From Hamiltosporidium tvaerminnensis (lineage: Eukaryota; Microsporidia; Dubosqiidae): a stretch of DNA of 64,000 bases. The translations under genes and the position numbers were made by a program. Shown here in pieces: positions 1 through 11,103 of this stretch (the first letter of the stretch is position 1; each line of letters opens with the position of its first letter). The stretch spans positions 558,001-622,000 of the forward strand of contig JAKIMF020000011.1 of NCBI GenBank assembly GCA_022605425.2, written 5' to 3'. Under the pieces are notes generated by a model that worked only from the letters and a program-made list of their open reading frames with translations, made no database searches and had not been told where the DNA came from.

Positions 1-1204
1 TATTAGATATGGCAGAGAATCGCTTCATATTGAGACATGGAGTTTCATTTGTCATTTTATTTTAAGCAAAAAAGGTTTTCGAGAGTTCGAAGCATTTGTG
101 AGGGAAATATTGTATGGATTTGCTTATTTTTTATGTAATTTTAATAATTCTAATTCCTATTCTTGGTTAAAAAACCGTGGCTCAATTTATAAAACATAAT
201 AACTTCTTAAACCAATCATTGATTATAACTTGAATAGCGAGAAATAAGAAAAGAAATTCAGCCTAAAATATTATAAAACTCCTTTACATTAATTTAAACT
301 ATTTAAATTAAATCAATCTCATGAATAGCTTGTTACTCCGTATTCACCTTTGTATATTTTATTCGATAGAAAATTTAAAATTTAATTATATTTAAACTAT
401 TCTTCTATTTATTTGACTAAGCTGATGTTAATCTTAAGTATGATTTATAAATTTAGATATAAACTTTTCAAATTTAATTTTTTTAGTATTAAAAATTTTA
501 TTTGAATCTTCACAATCAATTAAAAGACCTTTTTAATTCAAGATACGGTTTTAAAAGTTTATTTGAAATCAAATAATGTGACAATAAAACAGTGAATATT
601 TTATTTAATTCACACTAGCGATTTCAAAGAAAATTCCAATGAAAATATTTTAATTTAATGTAAATATTCAAAAAACGAATTATTTTTTTTAATAAAAGAT
701 TCTAAAATAGTAATATATCAATATTAAGATATATTTGATAAGTGTTTGAAAAAAAAACGTTTATCTATTATGAAACATTGTTTTAGATTTGATTTACAAT
801 GAAATTTAAAGATTTGAAATGTTTTTTTGATTGATATATTTGAAGAAAAAAAATTGAAAGGAAGGATATATAAGCTGAACCATCAATTAAACTTTTTTTA
901 AATTTTGAAAATTTAGATAGATTAAATTTATTATGAATTTATGCCTGTGCTTTTTATAGTATTTGAATTTGTTTATACATATTTACTAAAATAGTTGAAT
1001 TCAAGATTAAATTAATTATTTTTTAATATCAAAATTGACCTATATGTTTTCTTTTTATGGCATACAGAATCATCAAAAAAAATATTTTGATCTACAGTTG
1101 TAAAATTTATCAAAGGCATTATCTTAAAAATAAATTTAAAAACAGATTGTTTTATTATTGTTTTAGAAGAAATGTATAATTTATAAAGGCGAGAAAGAAG
1201 AAAT
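1..1204. other. AT-rich stretch with no supported gene
   Basis: This stretch is very AT-rich and full of short A and T runs. No reading frame with a recognisable protein, no CCC-ATG start signal and no copy of the repeat families A, B or C was found. A short minus-strand frame at 1012-1236 has a biased, low-complexity composition and overlaps the start of the lectin gene, so it was not accepted. The last 50 bases presumably hold the lectin promoter, but no motif stands out. Confidence 0.6.
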
Positions 1205-2257
1205 ATGGTGATATTAGAATTGAATCGACTAAACAATATGATGCAGTGTATACTATTTACAATATTTTTATTGAGATTTAGATATTTTGTTCGTGGTATT
1301 GAAGAAGAAGGATATTTGTACTCGATTGATGAGAAAAAGTTCTTAAGTTATGATAGGAAGAATAGTAATAACGACCAACGAATATATCTTGTAAATGATG
1401 AAATGCCAAATTTATTTTTAATGGAAGAACATTTTGGCGGAGGCGATTCTATTTTATATTTGGCAGCAACAGATAAAAAGAATCTAGTCTTAGATGACAG
1501 TAGATCTACGTATGAACTTATTTCATGGGAGAAACATGGTTCTGCCAATCAAAGATTTTCCTTGAAAATGGTTCCATATAATCGCATTAAATTAGAAGTA
1601 ATGGGAAAATGCATTTCGACAAATCATCATTCAGATTATCTTAAAGAGGAAATATGTGATAACTTTGAAAGCTCTAGAGGCCAATATTTTAGATGGATTC
1701 CAAAAAAATATCATCAGATAGTCGAAGAGACGATTGATAGAAAAAAATATTCATCTAGAGATCATCCACGTCGGCATGAAGATAGAGGAGGACAGCCTTA
1801 TCCAGATGAAGCATATCCAAGCCGACCGAACCATCCGATCAATTCATATCGCGATGAAAATTATTTTCCAAGCAGACACGACGAATACCCAAGGTATAAT
1901 TCTCATAAGCCGAAAAGACAGGAGTCTGATCAATATCATCCAGATAAAAACTACTATGAAGGATCTAATCATGCTCCTGTTAATTCATATCCAGAATATC
2001 AAAAAGAAAAATACCCAGAAAATGATCATTACAGAGATGGAAATTACGATAATTCATATCAAAATAATCGAAGGCACAAAATGGCTCCTCCATTACCGCC
2101 CATTGTACATAGAGATTTTGAATCAGATGAAAGCAGTTTTTATAAAAATATAAATAGTTCTCCTTCATTGAACAATGATTGTATATGTTTCGACGATGAA
2201 CTAGAACGTAAACTATGCGAATATACCAACATTCAACCACTTCCTTTTGTTTTGTAA
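1205..2257 (+). CDS. Secreted ricin-B-type lectin with Tyr/Pro/His-rich tail
   Basis: Predicted secreted carbohydrate-binding protein of 350 aa. Residues 12-30 form a hydrophobic segment after a Met-Met pair (codons at 1238 and 1241), which makes a better signal peptide if translation starts there than at 1205. Residues about 31-170 resemble one ricin-B (beta-trefoil) lectin unit: aromatic and Gly-rich strands, a QxW-like motif in 'SANQRFSL', and paired Cys in 'GKCIS' and 'EEICDN'. Residues about 180-310 are a charged, low-complexity tail rich in Tyr, Pro, His, Asp and Arg, with recurrent 'NSY' and 'YP' words, and the last 40 residues hold three Cys. Ricin-B-lectin-like proteins are a known secreted family in microsporidia, implicated in adhesion to host cells; the role here is inferred. 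No CCC start motif is visible. An AATAAA overlaps the stop codon. The domain assignment is by eye. Confidence 0.75.
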   Translation: MVILELNRLNNMMQCILFTIFLLRFRYFVRGIEEEGYLYSIDEKKFLSYDRKNSNNDQRIYLVNDEMPNLFLMEEHFGGGDSILYLAATDKKNLVLDDSRSTYELISWEKHGSANQRFSLKMVPYNRIKLEVMGKCISTNHHSDYLKEEICDNFESSRGQYFRWIPKKYHQIVEETIDRKKYSSRDHPRRHEDRGGQPYPDEAYPSRPNHPINSYRDENYFPSRHDEYPRYNSHKPKRQESDQYHPDKNYYEGSNHAPVNSYPEYQKEKYPENDHYRDGNYDNSYQNNRRHKMAPPLPPIVHRDFESDESSFYKNINSSPSLNNDCICFDDELERKLCEYTNIQPLPFVL

Positions 2258-2649
2258 ATAAATTCTACATTTTTATGAAAGATATTATTGTTCAAACTAG
2301 TATTCTAATTTAATATTTAAGCTTAATCTTGTAAACTATTCTCAAATATTCTGCTTTTATAATATGTTAGTAATATATAGGATCACTCATTGATTTTAAA
2401 TTTAACTTAGATCATTCTATGCTTCTTTAAGATTCTTTGATTAATAAATTTCAAAGGATGACACATCATACTATATCGATGATTAAACAAAATAAAAAAT
2501 TTCTACCTAAAATATTCAAAAAATTAATCTAAGTAGGTAAATAATTTATACTTTGGACTTAATTAAAATATAAATTCGTTTTTTCTGTGATATAAATAAA
2601 TTTATATTAAAAACAAGATATTATAATTTTAGGAATGGTTTTGAAATTA

Positions 2650-2876
2650 AGATGGAAGAAGAATTATCACTTTAGAAACCATCTAATTTACATTGAGTGT
2701 GAGAATTGTTCGAAAAATTTTATTGAACTTTCAGTTGGATATAAACCACACTGATCTATACAGAAATTTCTTATAATCTAGAGTTACATATATTAAAAGA
2801 AACAAACAGAAAACTTTAATTTGTTCATCCTCGACGCTGAGAAGGAAAAGAGGAATGAAATAAGTAAGTAAGTAAT
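2650..2876 (+). repeat. Family C interspersed repeat, SINE-like (copy C1)
   Basis: About 225 bp, shared with 27133-27358 (minus) and 36295-36517. Common blocks in order: a head with 'gagtgtg' following 'aaaccatc', a 'ataaaccacactg' block, 'gagttacat' followed by 'attaaaagaaac', then 'ttcatcctcgac' and a short-period AAGT tail ('aagtaagtaagtaa'). Simple-sequence tails of this kind are typical of SINEs and other retroposed sequences. The head block is also the start of family B. No open frame. Confidence 0.75.
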
Positions 2877-3750
2877 TTTCGCTTTAAAAGAATTTTCTTA
2901 TAAATATAAAACATCATATATTATGACAATAGAAATAATTTTTATACTATGTTTTGGTCTTAGATTTTGAATATTCTATGTTAAAAAAAATATTTTTGAA
3001 GTGGATTTTGTATAAAGCGCAAACATAAAAATTGTGGTTCTTCTAGATTATATAGAAAAAACTATAAATGAACAACCCAATGCCAATAAAAAAATATTTC
3101 ATAATAAATTTGAGTTATGAATATATTAATTCAAAAAAAAACATGAATATTCATTTGAATTATTTCGAAATTACTAACAAAAAGGTATATATTTCTAAAA
3201 AAATATCTTACTACAGTAAGATCTCAAAATTTTTTAAATGAAAATCACTTTTATATGTTTCATTTCGCAAATTATTCATATTATTTTAAGAAGCACATAG
3301 GAAAACTGATTTATAATTTTCTCAAAATATATAATTTATTTTGAATTTACACATTTATTGTTTTTAAGAATCAGTTTTATAAAAAAAGATGTTTAAAAAA
3401 TTATATAATAATTTTTAGTTTTGCTTTATTTTTAAGGACTGCTTTCACATTTATTTTTATATGATTGACACACAATATTAAATGTATTTCTCGGATCGAA
3501 ATTAAGACAAATAAAATATATTATATCTGATTTAATGTTTGCGCATTTAATAAAAACTTATGAAGGGATTATTGACTTTTTTGTGTAAAAATTGATTTTA
3601 TAATTTTTTTTTAATTCAAGGAGTTTTTGTAAAATATAACTACACCCATAATATTAGAATCTTATTTCTAGAAACCTATTTTGTTTAAACTAGTAAAATT
3701 TTTAAAAATATTTTAAAAATATCTCATAGATATTACAAAGAATAACTAGT

Positions 3751-4476
3751 AGAGGAAGGAAAACAACTTTAAAAACTTTTTGGTTGGTAATGAGTGTGTC
3801 AAATTGGTGTGAGGATCATTGTTTGGATTTTTAGTGGAAATGAAATTATACTATATCTTTAGTTGTTTCATGGGAGTTGTTATGAGGAGGATAGGTCTAA
3901 GAAATGGCGAAACTTTTTTTTACAAATTTAATTATAGTTTTTTATGTAACTAGACTGTAAACACTGTTAACATGTAAATAATTGCCATGTAAAAGCATGG
4001 AAACCTAGCCTTGCTCACTCGGGTTAGAAGACTTAGCGCCTGGGAGATACAAAACAAAAAACCATTTAAAGCCGGGAGAGCTAAGTAGCAGGTTATACCT
4101 GTTTGTATGACATTGCACTGTCTAGGTGGACCCCATGTAAATCTCTGAAATATATCTTAGCTAGAAGTTTATTGGGTTTAGAAAGTGTAGAGTAAGTCAA
4201 AATGCTGCATAGTCTTGGGGGGAGCCCAGGGGGGGCTTCGGCGTTCGATCACACTCCATGCAATGGACATTAACGAACTCCGGGCAACTGCCTCGCCTAT
4301 TAATTAGGTTCTACAAACCTGGTAGATGAAAAGCCTTGGTACTTAGGTATCGCAGGGTTACCGATGGAGTGTTGGGGTAGCAGTCATTTATGTTAAACCT
4401 AGAACTGGGTTAATCTCATGAAAACAAATATAACACTTGCCACTGTTTTAAAAAGGTGTCATACTTTTAAATAAAG
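3751..4476 (+). repeat. Family B interspersed repeat, about 710 bp (copy B1)
   Basis: Near full-length copy of a repeat also present inverted at about 24731-25442. The two align from the head ('actttaaaaac' and 'aatgagtgtg') to the end ('cacttgccactgtttt' and 'atacttttaaataaa'), with many long identical words such as 'ctcactcgggttagaagac', 'gacattgcactgtctaggtg' and 'cgcctattaattaggttc'. It is locally GC-rich against the AT-rich background. The corresponding frames in the two copies are disrupted differently, so it is probably non-coding. The first 120 bp match the head of family C. It could be a long terminal repeat, a SINE-like element or the untranslated end of a LINE. Confidence 0.8.
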
Positions 4477-5164
4477 TTTACAAAGAATACTCATTGTTTA
4501 TTTTATACTTTTATTAAAATATTATTGAAAATTTAAACATAGATTATTTCGTTCTAAATCTTAAATATATGTGAATGAATATAAAATTCTTATAAATTCC
4601 AATATACCAAGTCTTAGATTTGATTTTAGTAATAGATATCATTCGAATAAAATAGAATATAGATGTATAATATAACAAAAACTTGTTTCTTTTAACATTA
4701 TTTTGTTATCTAAACTGGTTATTGGATAATTTAATATTGTTCACTAATATTTATAGAAAAGGTACTTAGAATAAACAAAATTAACTTGATGGTTTAATTA
4801 AATTTGTATCTAAGTGAGAGCTATTTAATAAGTTTTTTGATTTTATTTTTAGGATATATATTATAATTTAGATTTTGGGATTTTATATTTGAAGTGAAAA
4901 TGGAAAAATTAATATATATTATTTAATCATATTCGGAATCCTGCACATATAATTTGCATTTAAAGAATTTGCAAAATTTTTTGTTGAAAATTTTTATACA
5001 AATTGATTTAACTGGTTTAAAAATTTATTAAATTTGTATAGAGTTGTGGAAATAAAAAAAACTACTAACATTATTTATTATGAAAATCTTATATCGAGTA
5101 AAACACAATATTTATCACTTTTGAGATTTTTGAATTTCTTAAATAATATTTTGACATTCCTGAT

Positions 5165-6531
5165 TTAATCCTGTTCTAATTCTTTTTTTAGAATTTTAAA
5201 TATTTTATTTTCCTCAAGTTTCTGAATATTCTGATAAATTCCTTGAAATAAATTTACAGTAGATATTGGGCTTTCCAAAAGTAAAGCAAAATTTTTGCAA
5301 AATTCCTCCACCATAATAAGAGTTCTATAATCTAAATCCATGACAGAAAACAGATTAGAATCATCTATACTGATAAAAAAGAATCTGTATTGAGATAAAA
5401 AGATATGCTTGTCTTTAAAAACCGACTTTAAAAATTTATGATCGTTTAAATATCCAAACAGTTTTTGGTCTATAGTATGTTGATTTGACGATGATTTGAT
5501 ACAATAGAGATAAATTCGTATCGAATTGAAACAAAATATTATTTTGTTTTTATCTTTTATAAAATACATAAACGATGAGAATATTAACTTTTCAATACTT
5601 TCGTTTTTTAGAATATCTAAAAAAGGATACATAATATCAAAAATGGAATTATATGAAAGACTTTTAGCCGAAGGTCGTTTCATGAAATCATTAGAGTGGC
5701 AAGCACTGATTATTTTGGTGATGTATTCAAGATCTACCTCGTAAAAATATGGTAATGGCAAATCAGATACGATATCTTTAATTAAGGAACCAAGACTCCA
5801 AATATCAGCTTTGGTTGTGTAAATTGTAGAATTTCTTACTTCGGGCGAAATATATATATATTTATTTATTTCTTTTGGGTTATAATCCTCGAAAATGAAA
5901 TATAGATTATTTTCAGTGCAAGATAATCCAAAATCGATTATTTTGATTTGTAAATCTTCTACAATAAAAATATTATTAGATTTCAAATCATTATGTATAA
6001 TTTTATTGTCGTTTAATAATCTTAATCCAAATAAAATATGCTTAATTATTACAATCATTTCCAAATTTGTCGCTAAATTTTTTTTACAATAATCATATAA
6101 AGTACAATCAAAATACTCTAGAATTAAAACTTTATACTTTTCTTGATATCTGGCGGTTCCAGGAATTTTCGGAACATATTCCGACTTTAATAATTTGTAA
6201 ATTTCTCCTAATTTTCAAATCCATTTTTGTCGTCTTTAGGATACAGTTTTAGCGCAAATGTTTCATTTTTTTGAAAATTTTTTCCTTTATAAACATTAGC
6301 ACTAGATCCTTCATCTATATAATGTATTCTATATGTATCAAGTTCACCGCCATCAGTTTCAAGCGTTATAATATCTGGCATTGTATCAGCCTTTTCATTT
6401 TCTGTTTCACAAAAATTTCCAATATTTATAGCATCCGAGACAGCTGTGGTATTATTATTTTTTTCTAGAAAACAACTAGGCCAAACGTTTGAAAATTTAT
6501 AGATTAAAATAATAAATGAAATATTTTTCAT
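5165..6531 (-). pseudogene. Signal-peptide protein kinase with one frameshift
   Basis: A eukaryotic-type Ser/Thr protein kinase split over two frames. The N-terminal part (6531 down to a stop at 6208-6210) starts with a hydrophobic segment resembling a signal peptide. It has a glycine-loop-like 'IDEGSSANVYKG' and the ATP lysine in 'FALKLY'. The second part runs from about 6215 to 5165 in the -1 frame. It carries the catalytic loop 'HNDLKSNN' (Asp, Lys and Asn kept, HRD Arg changed to Asn), 'DFG', a 'SPEV' activation-segment end and 'DIWSLG'. The two frames join without loss of kinase sequence at a run of four A on the coding strand (6212-6215 on plus); one base is missing there. All key catalytic residues survive, so this may be a sequencing error or a recent lesion. 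A CCCC lies 14 nt before the ATG. If secreted, it could act in the host cell, but that is inference. Confidence 0.75.
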
Positions 6532-9500
6532 ATCTTTGTCAGAAGGGGATATGATACAATTTATAATTCATCATAATTTATTCAAAATATTTTTTTTAGA
6601 ACAATATTTCCTTTTTCGGTAATCACAAAAAAAAATATTTAATTTATCCGATTTTATATTTTTTTCCTTTAGAAATATTAACTAATTTGGTAGTTCATAT
6701 GTTTAATTTATCATATAAAATTTAATTTATGTATCTAAAGAAAATAAGAAATTTTTCTTTTTTCTTTTATTTACGAACTAGTTATATAAAAAAAACACTG
6801 TTTATGTAAATAATACATTACTGTTCGAAAAAATATTCTTTAAAATTAAGTACAAAGAAATATTTAATCTAATTCGCTGAAAAAACTACGTAAAATATTA
6901 AGAAATAATTTAAATATAAAATCACTCCAAAATACTATTTGAACATCACAACAAACCAAAACTACTAAAAATAATAATCAATTTGTATTTATATATTTTA
7001 ATATATATTTAAAGCATAGTTTTTTGTCTTTGCGTTTTTTATATACCCTACTATCTCTTTCCCATAATTTTCTTTCTTTCTTTCTATATTAATAGAGTCA
7101 ATGCTTTGATTTCAAATATTTTGTTTAGATATTAGAGGTGGATAATTTTGGTTTTGTTTGTAAATAACATTTAGGGTTAGGGTTAGTGTTAAAGTATTCC
7201 CGAGTAGTATATCGTTAATGCATTGAAGCGTAATGTATTAATTATTTTAACCAATTTTTATAACAAATTACAGCCATAGACTTTGAATAGTATTTTTTCC
7301 CTGTTTAAATGAGAATTCTCGATTAAATTTTTGCGCGCAGATAATATATATTTTCTATACATTAATGTATAAAATAAGTTCGTAGCAAAGCATTTATGGT
7401 ATTTTTCATAATATTGTTTCGATTTACCTCATTTAGATTTTTGCATATAACATCTATACATAAAATCCAGATGATTTTTGTACGATCATATTTCAAAAAT
7501 CATTTTTTTTAAACAGTTTATGGCGATTTTAATGGTTTGATTCAATTTAAATTACCATTCATAATCAATTTCATAGTTGAACAAAAGTAAATGATAATGT
7601 TTATGAAATCTACATTGATCGTTTATAATACTCTTTTTCTCGCTTTTGCATAGTTGTTTTGATAAATTACTTGAAGCGTGTGACCAATAACCCTTATACT
7701 GACGCACATCCATAGATATTAAGTAAGCGAAAATATGAAAAACGAATTACATTATCCTTTATGATAAGATTTTTTTCAAAAAATTTTATCTCGAGGAGCT
7801 AAATAATCTACGATATAACCACTGATTGCAATAATGATAATTTTTTAAGTTCCCGCAATACATGCATGCTCTAGCATATAACAGAAAAATCTTCATCTTT
7901 TATTTTAATTTTGTTTCCTTGCCATACCAAATGGCTATGTACTAATATTTGAGCTTATTTAGTAATATATCCTTGCATGATATTTTTTTGGATTAAATTT
8001 CTTTTTATTATCGGCTAGTCAATGGATTTCTAAGGTTTGGCATTGAATTTATTTCAGTCAATATTCTAAATACAAAATTGTTTGTACACATTAGGTTTTA
8101 TAATCATTTTAACTTTGAATTGTGGCTATTCAAGTTTAATTTTATACCCTTTTTAGACAAATTATGAGCAGCAAAATCATTATTTCGCTTTAACTAAACA
8201 CAATATAGACTTAAAATAATTTCTGTTTCCGTAAAATAACTACAATAGAGATCTTAGCATGAGACATACTATAATTCTTAGCATAGTTGCTCGTAAAACA
8301 TCTTCGAAATCAAATGAATCAGTCAGAATAAGTCGAAGTAATTGAAATGATATTTAATTTATAATATCATATATAACTTGATTGCTGAAATCAAATTATA
8401 TACCCTAAATCATTTAGGTCTAATTAAATTATAAAATTAATGTTGTTTTCTTTCTACCTCTTAAAATGAGCTACGACTTGAACTACTTTTCCATCTTTCA
8501 TTATTTTTAAATATTTATAATTTCTACCAACTTCTAAAAGATTTTCAGCATATTCACACGTGGTACCATATCTGATTCTTCACATTTTCAACCTTACCAC
8601 TCTAAAATCGCTATGTAATAATTTTATCTTACCTTTCATCTATTCTATGTTTAATTTTATACAAGAAGATATTAAGATAATACATAAATAATAGATGCTC
8701 GGTAGTGGGAAAACTCCGTATGTATAAACTGTCAGTTTTGTGTATTATAAATTGAGTTTTCTGCTCATTGGATCCAGACCAAACCTCAACCACAGAAAAC
8801 GCATAGATTTGCTATTATAACCTTTTTAATCTTTGTGTTAATGTTTCTTTAGGTTCTACTCATAAACCATGTTTTGCTTTTGATATAATTACCATAATAA
8901 ATTTCAGAAAAAAATCTGTGAGATATTTTTTAAATGAATTCAGTCAAATAGAGACGCTCTATCAAATAATTGGTATTTTCTAGATAAATTTTTGTTGCAT
9001 TAGAATTTTTTTATTTTAAAATCTTTAGCAACGTTAAAGAGTATTTATTTTTAGGTCTTTAGTCACTTTTTATAAATCCTAGCTGTATTATAAAGAGTAG
9101 CCACTCATAAGTATTAGATTCTAGCTAAAAGAATTGCCTAATTCTTATAGTTAACGTGGACAACTCTGGCATGCAAATAATTGCTCTGTAGTCAGAACCT
9201 CTAAGAGGAATATCTTTAAAAATCAGATATCTAAGAAAGAACATAATTCGGCAATCTGAAACCTTTTTTTTCTGAAATAAAAATCTATTAATGACGTAAA
9301 ACCATCCATATCAGCCACGGGGTTCTTTGATGTAGAAATTATAAATAACATTATTCCAAAGACTTTAGAGGCAAACCCCAATAAATTATACTAATAAATC
9401 AATTGTGTAAACAACCCATGAGAAAAGGTGTTAGAATACAGTTATGTTAATGCACCGCACAAATATTATTTGTCTCCCTTTTTAAATTGAAAACTTAATA

Positions 9501-11103
9501 TTCATCTCGCTCATCCATATTCTCGGATTTTTTAGGCTTTGAAAGCCGAAAATACAATAACTTTAGAATGACTCAAAAATACATTTACAATTCCGAATAA
9601 ATTCTAATCTTTTAATCAATAGCTCATTTTACCAGGCATTAAATGACTATTCATCTGATCTAGATATCCAAGAAAATCATTTATATCGCTTAAGTTTGAA
9701 CCGAGAACTTCCATGATGTTCGGTTTCTAAACCAAAAAGTTTTTCATACTTAGACTTTCTCGAGAAAGTTATCAAAAATCATCAACCTATCAACTTATTT
9801 TCTTTGCTCCGTATTCAACCAAATCTAAGTTCATTTGTATTTTACATCAAGATTCATACTGCTTGAATAATACGTGCTGTACAGGCATCGTCATCTATAT
9901 GTGAGACTCAGAATATTCTCCGAATAAAGACCAATTATATCTGACGGGAATATATCAAACAATTTTCTAATAGCTCTACTTTCATTTCAATACATTTACA
10001 ATATTATTATCCGAGATTTCTAGTATCTTACCAACATGTCTATATTTCGGGGTTTATAAGTAGAAATTTTGTCCTAAACATGGCTCAGCCAAACGAGTAA
10101 AGATATTAGATACGCAGTCCGTATATAATAAATCTAATTTATTTAGCTAAAATAAAAAGTGTTTAGTTCTGCAATAAAACCATAGTATATACATACCTGG
10201 TGGTTCTTAAATATCCTAGCGTTTTAGATCAGCTTTTTCTGGATATTTCTCACATTTTTGTATTTCTAGAACCACATACCAGCCAATTTCTGCTTTCAGA
10301 TGTAATATAGTCTAGTTTAAGCCCAATATGATGATTGATTGTCGTCTTATATAAAAGATGTATTAGAATTTAGAATACCATCAGCTAATCTAAACACAGA
10401 ATAACAAGGTAAGAGAAATAAGGTGGCCTGTAAAAAGCAGACAGGATTAGTCTAGGAGCGATTTATTGATAAAAGATGGTATCATCAGCAATAATCAAGT
10501 AAATTGAATCCCTCGAAGTCCTTACTGCATCAGAAACATCAAATTCTTATTTTTTAATCCCTTTTCAAGTACTTAACAGCTTTTCCTCATTTTTTTATAA
10601 ATTTTCGCGTCCATCTTTTTTCTTTCGACTCTTCTTTAAGAATTAAATTCAAAATTAAAAAAAAAATATTAAAATAGAATACTAAAGGTTAAATATAAAA
10701 AAATAGATAAAAGAAATTAAATTAATTAAATTTTTTATATTAAAAGAGATAAGAAATTATAAATAGAAATATTTAAGATAATTTTTAAGGTTTAAATTTA
10801 ATATCATAAAAACACCTAAAACATAAAATACCGAACAATAATACCAAATAAAATATATTTTTCGAAAATATAGGATTCTAAGCTATAAAAAAATTAACTT
10901 AAATTTTGTTTTCAATAACAGCTCAGACATCATAGATGTTAATAGATACATTGACATAGATCATTACATAATATTACAACTAGATATCAATAGAAATATA
11001 AATATTACTAATCAGTAATACTCGTCAACTTTACATACATCAGTACCAATATTAAATATTAATTGCCAATATAGATAGTAAATGATAGAAACAAACAAAA
11101 TGT
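6532..11103. other. Long gene-poor region
   Basis: No supported gene in about 4.6 kb. It contains a CCCC start signal for the kinase (6545-6548 on plus, read on minus) and a short telomere-like run at 7171-7191. From about 7.6 to 10.5 kb the base composition is a little less AT-rich and short open stretches recur on the minus strand. This suggests old, unrecognisable mobile-element sequence. From about 10.6 to 11.1 kb it becomes low-complexity A-rich. Confidence 0.5.
7171..7191 (+). repeat. Short interstitial telomere-like repeat
   Basis: Two perfect TTAGGG units followed by degenerate TTAGTG/TTA. At 21 bp it could be chance or a scar of a telomere-related event. No subtelomeric gene context is visible nearby. 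Confidence 0.4.

Larger units (their letters stand above)
2258..5164. other. Gene-poor region holding one family C and one family B repeat
   Basis: No protein-coding frame is supported between the lectin and the kinase. The identifiable content is a family C repeat at about 2650-2876 and a family B repeat at about 3751-4476, listed separately. The B copy is clearly richer in G+C than its surroundings. The remainder is AT-rich and featureless. Confidence 0.6.

Noticed and set aside
1734-2153. 139-aa plus-strand frame inside the lectin tail
   Set aside because: It is an alternative frame of the low-complexity tail of the lectin gene, rich in Ile and Met from AT-rich codons, and has no independent support.
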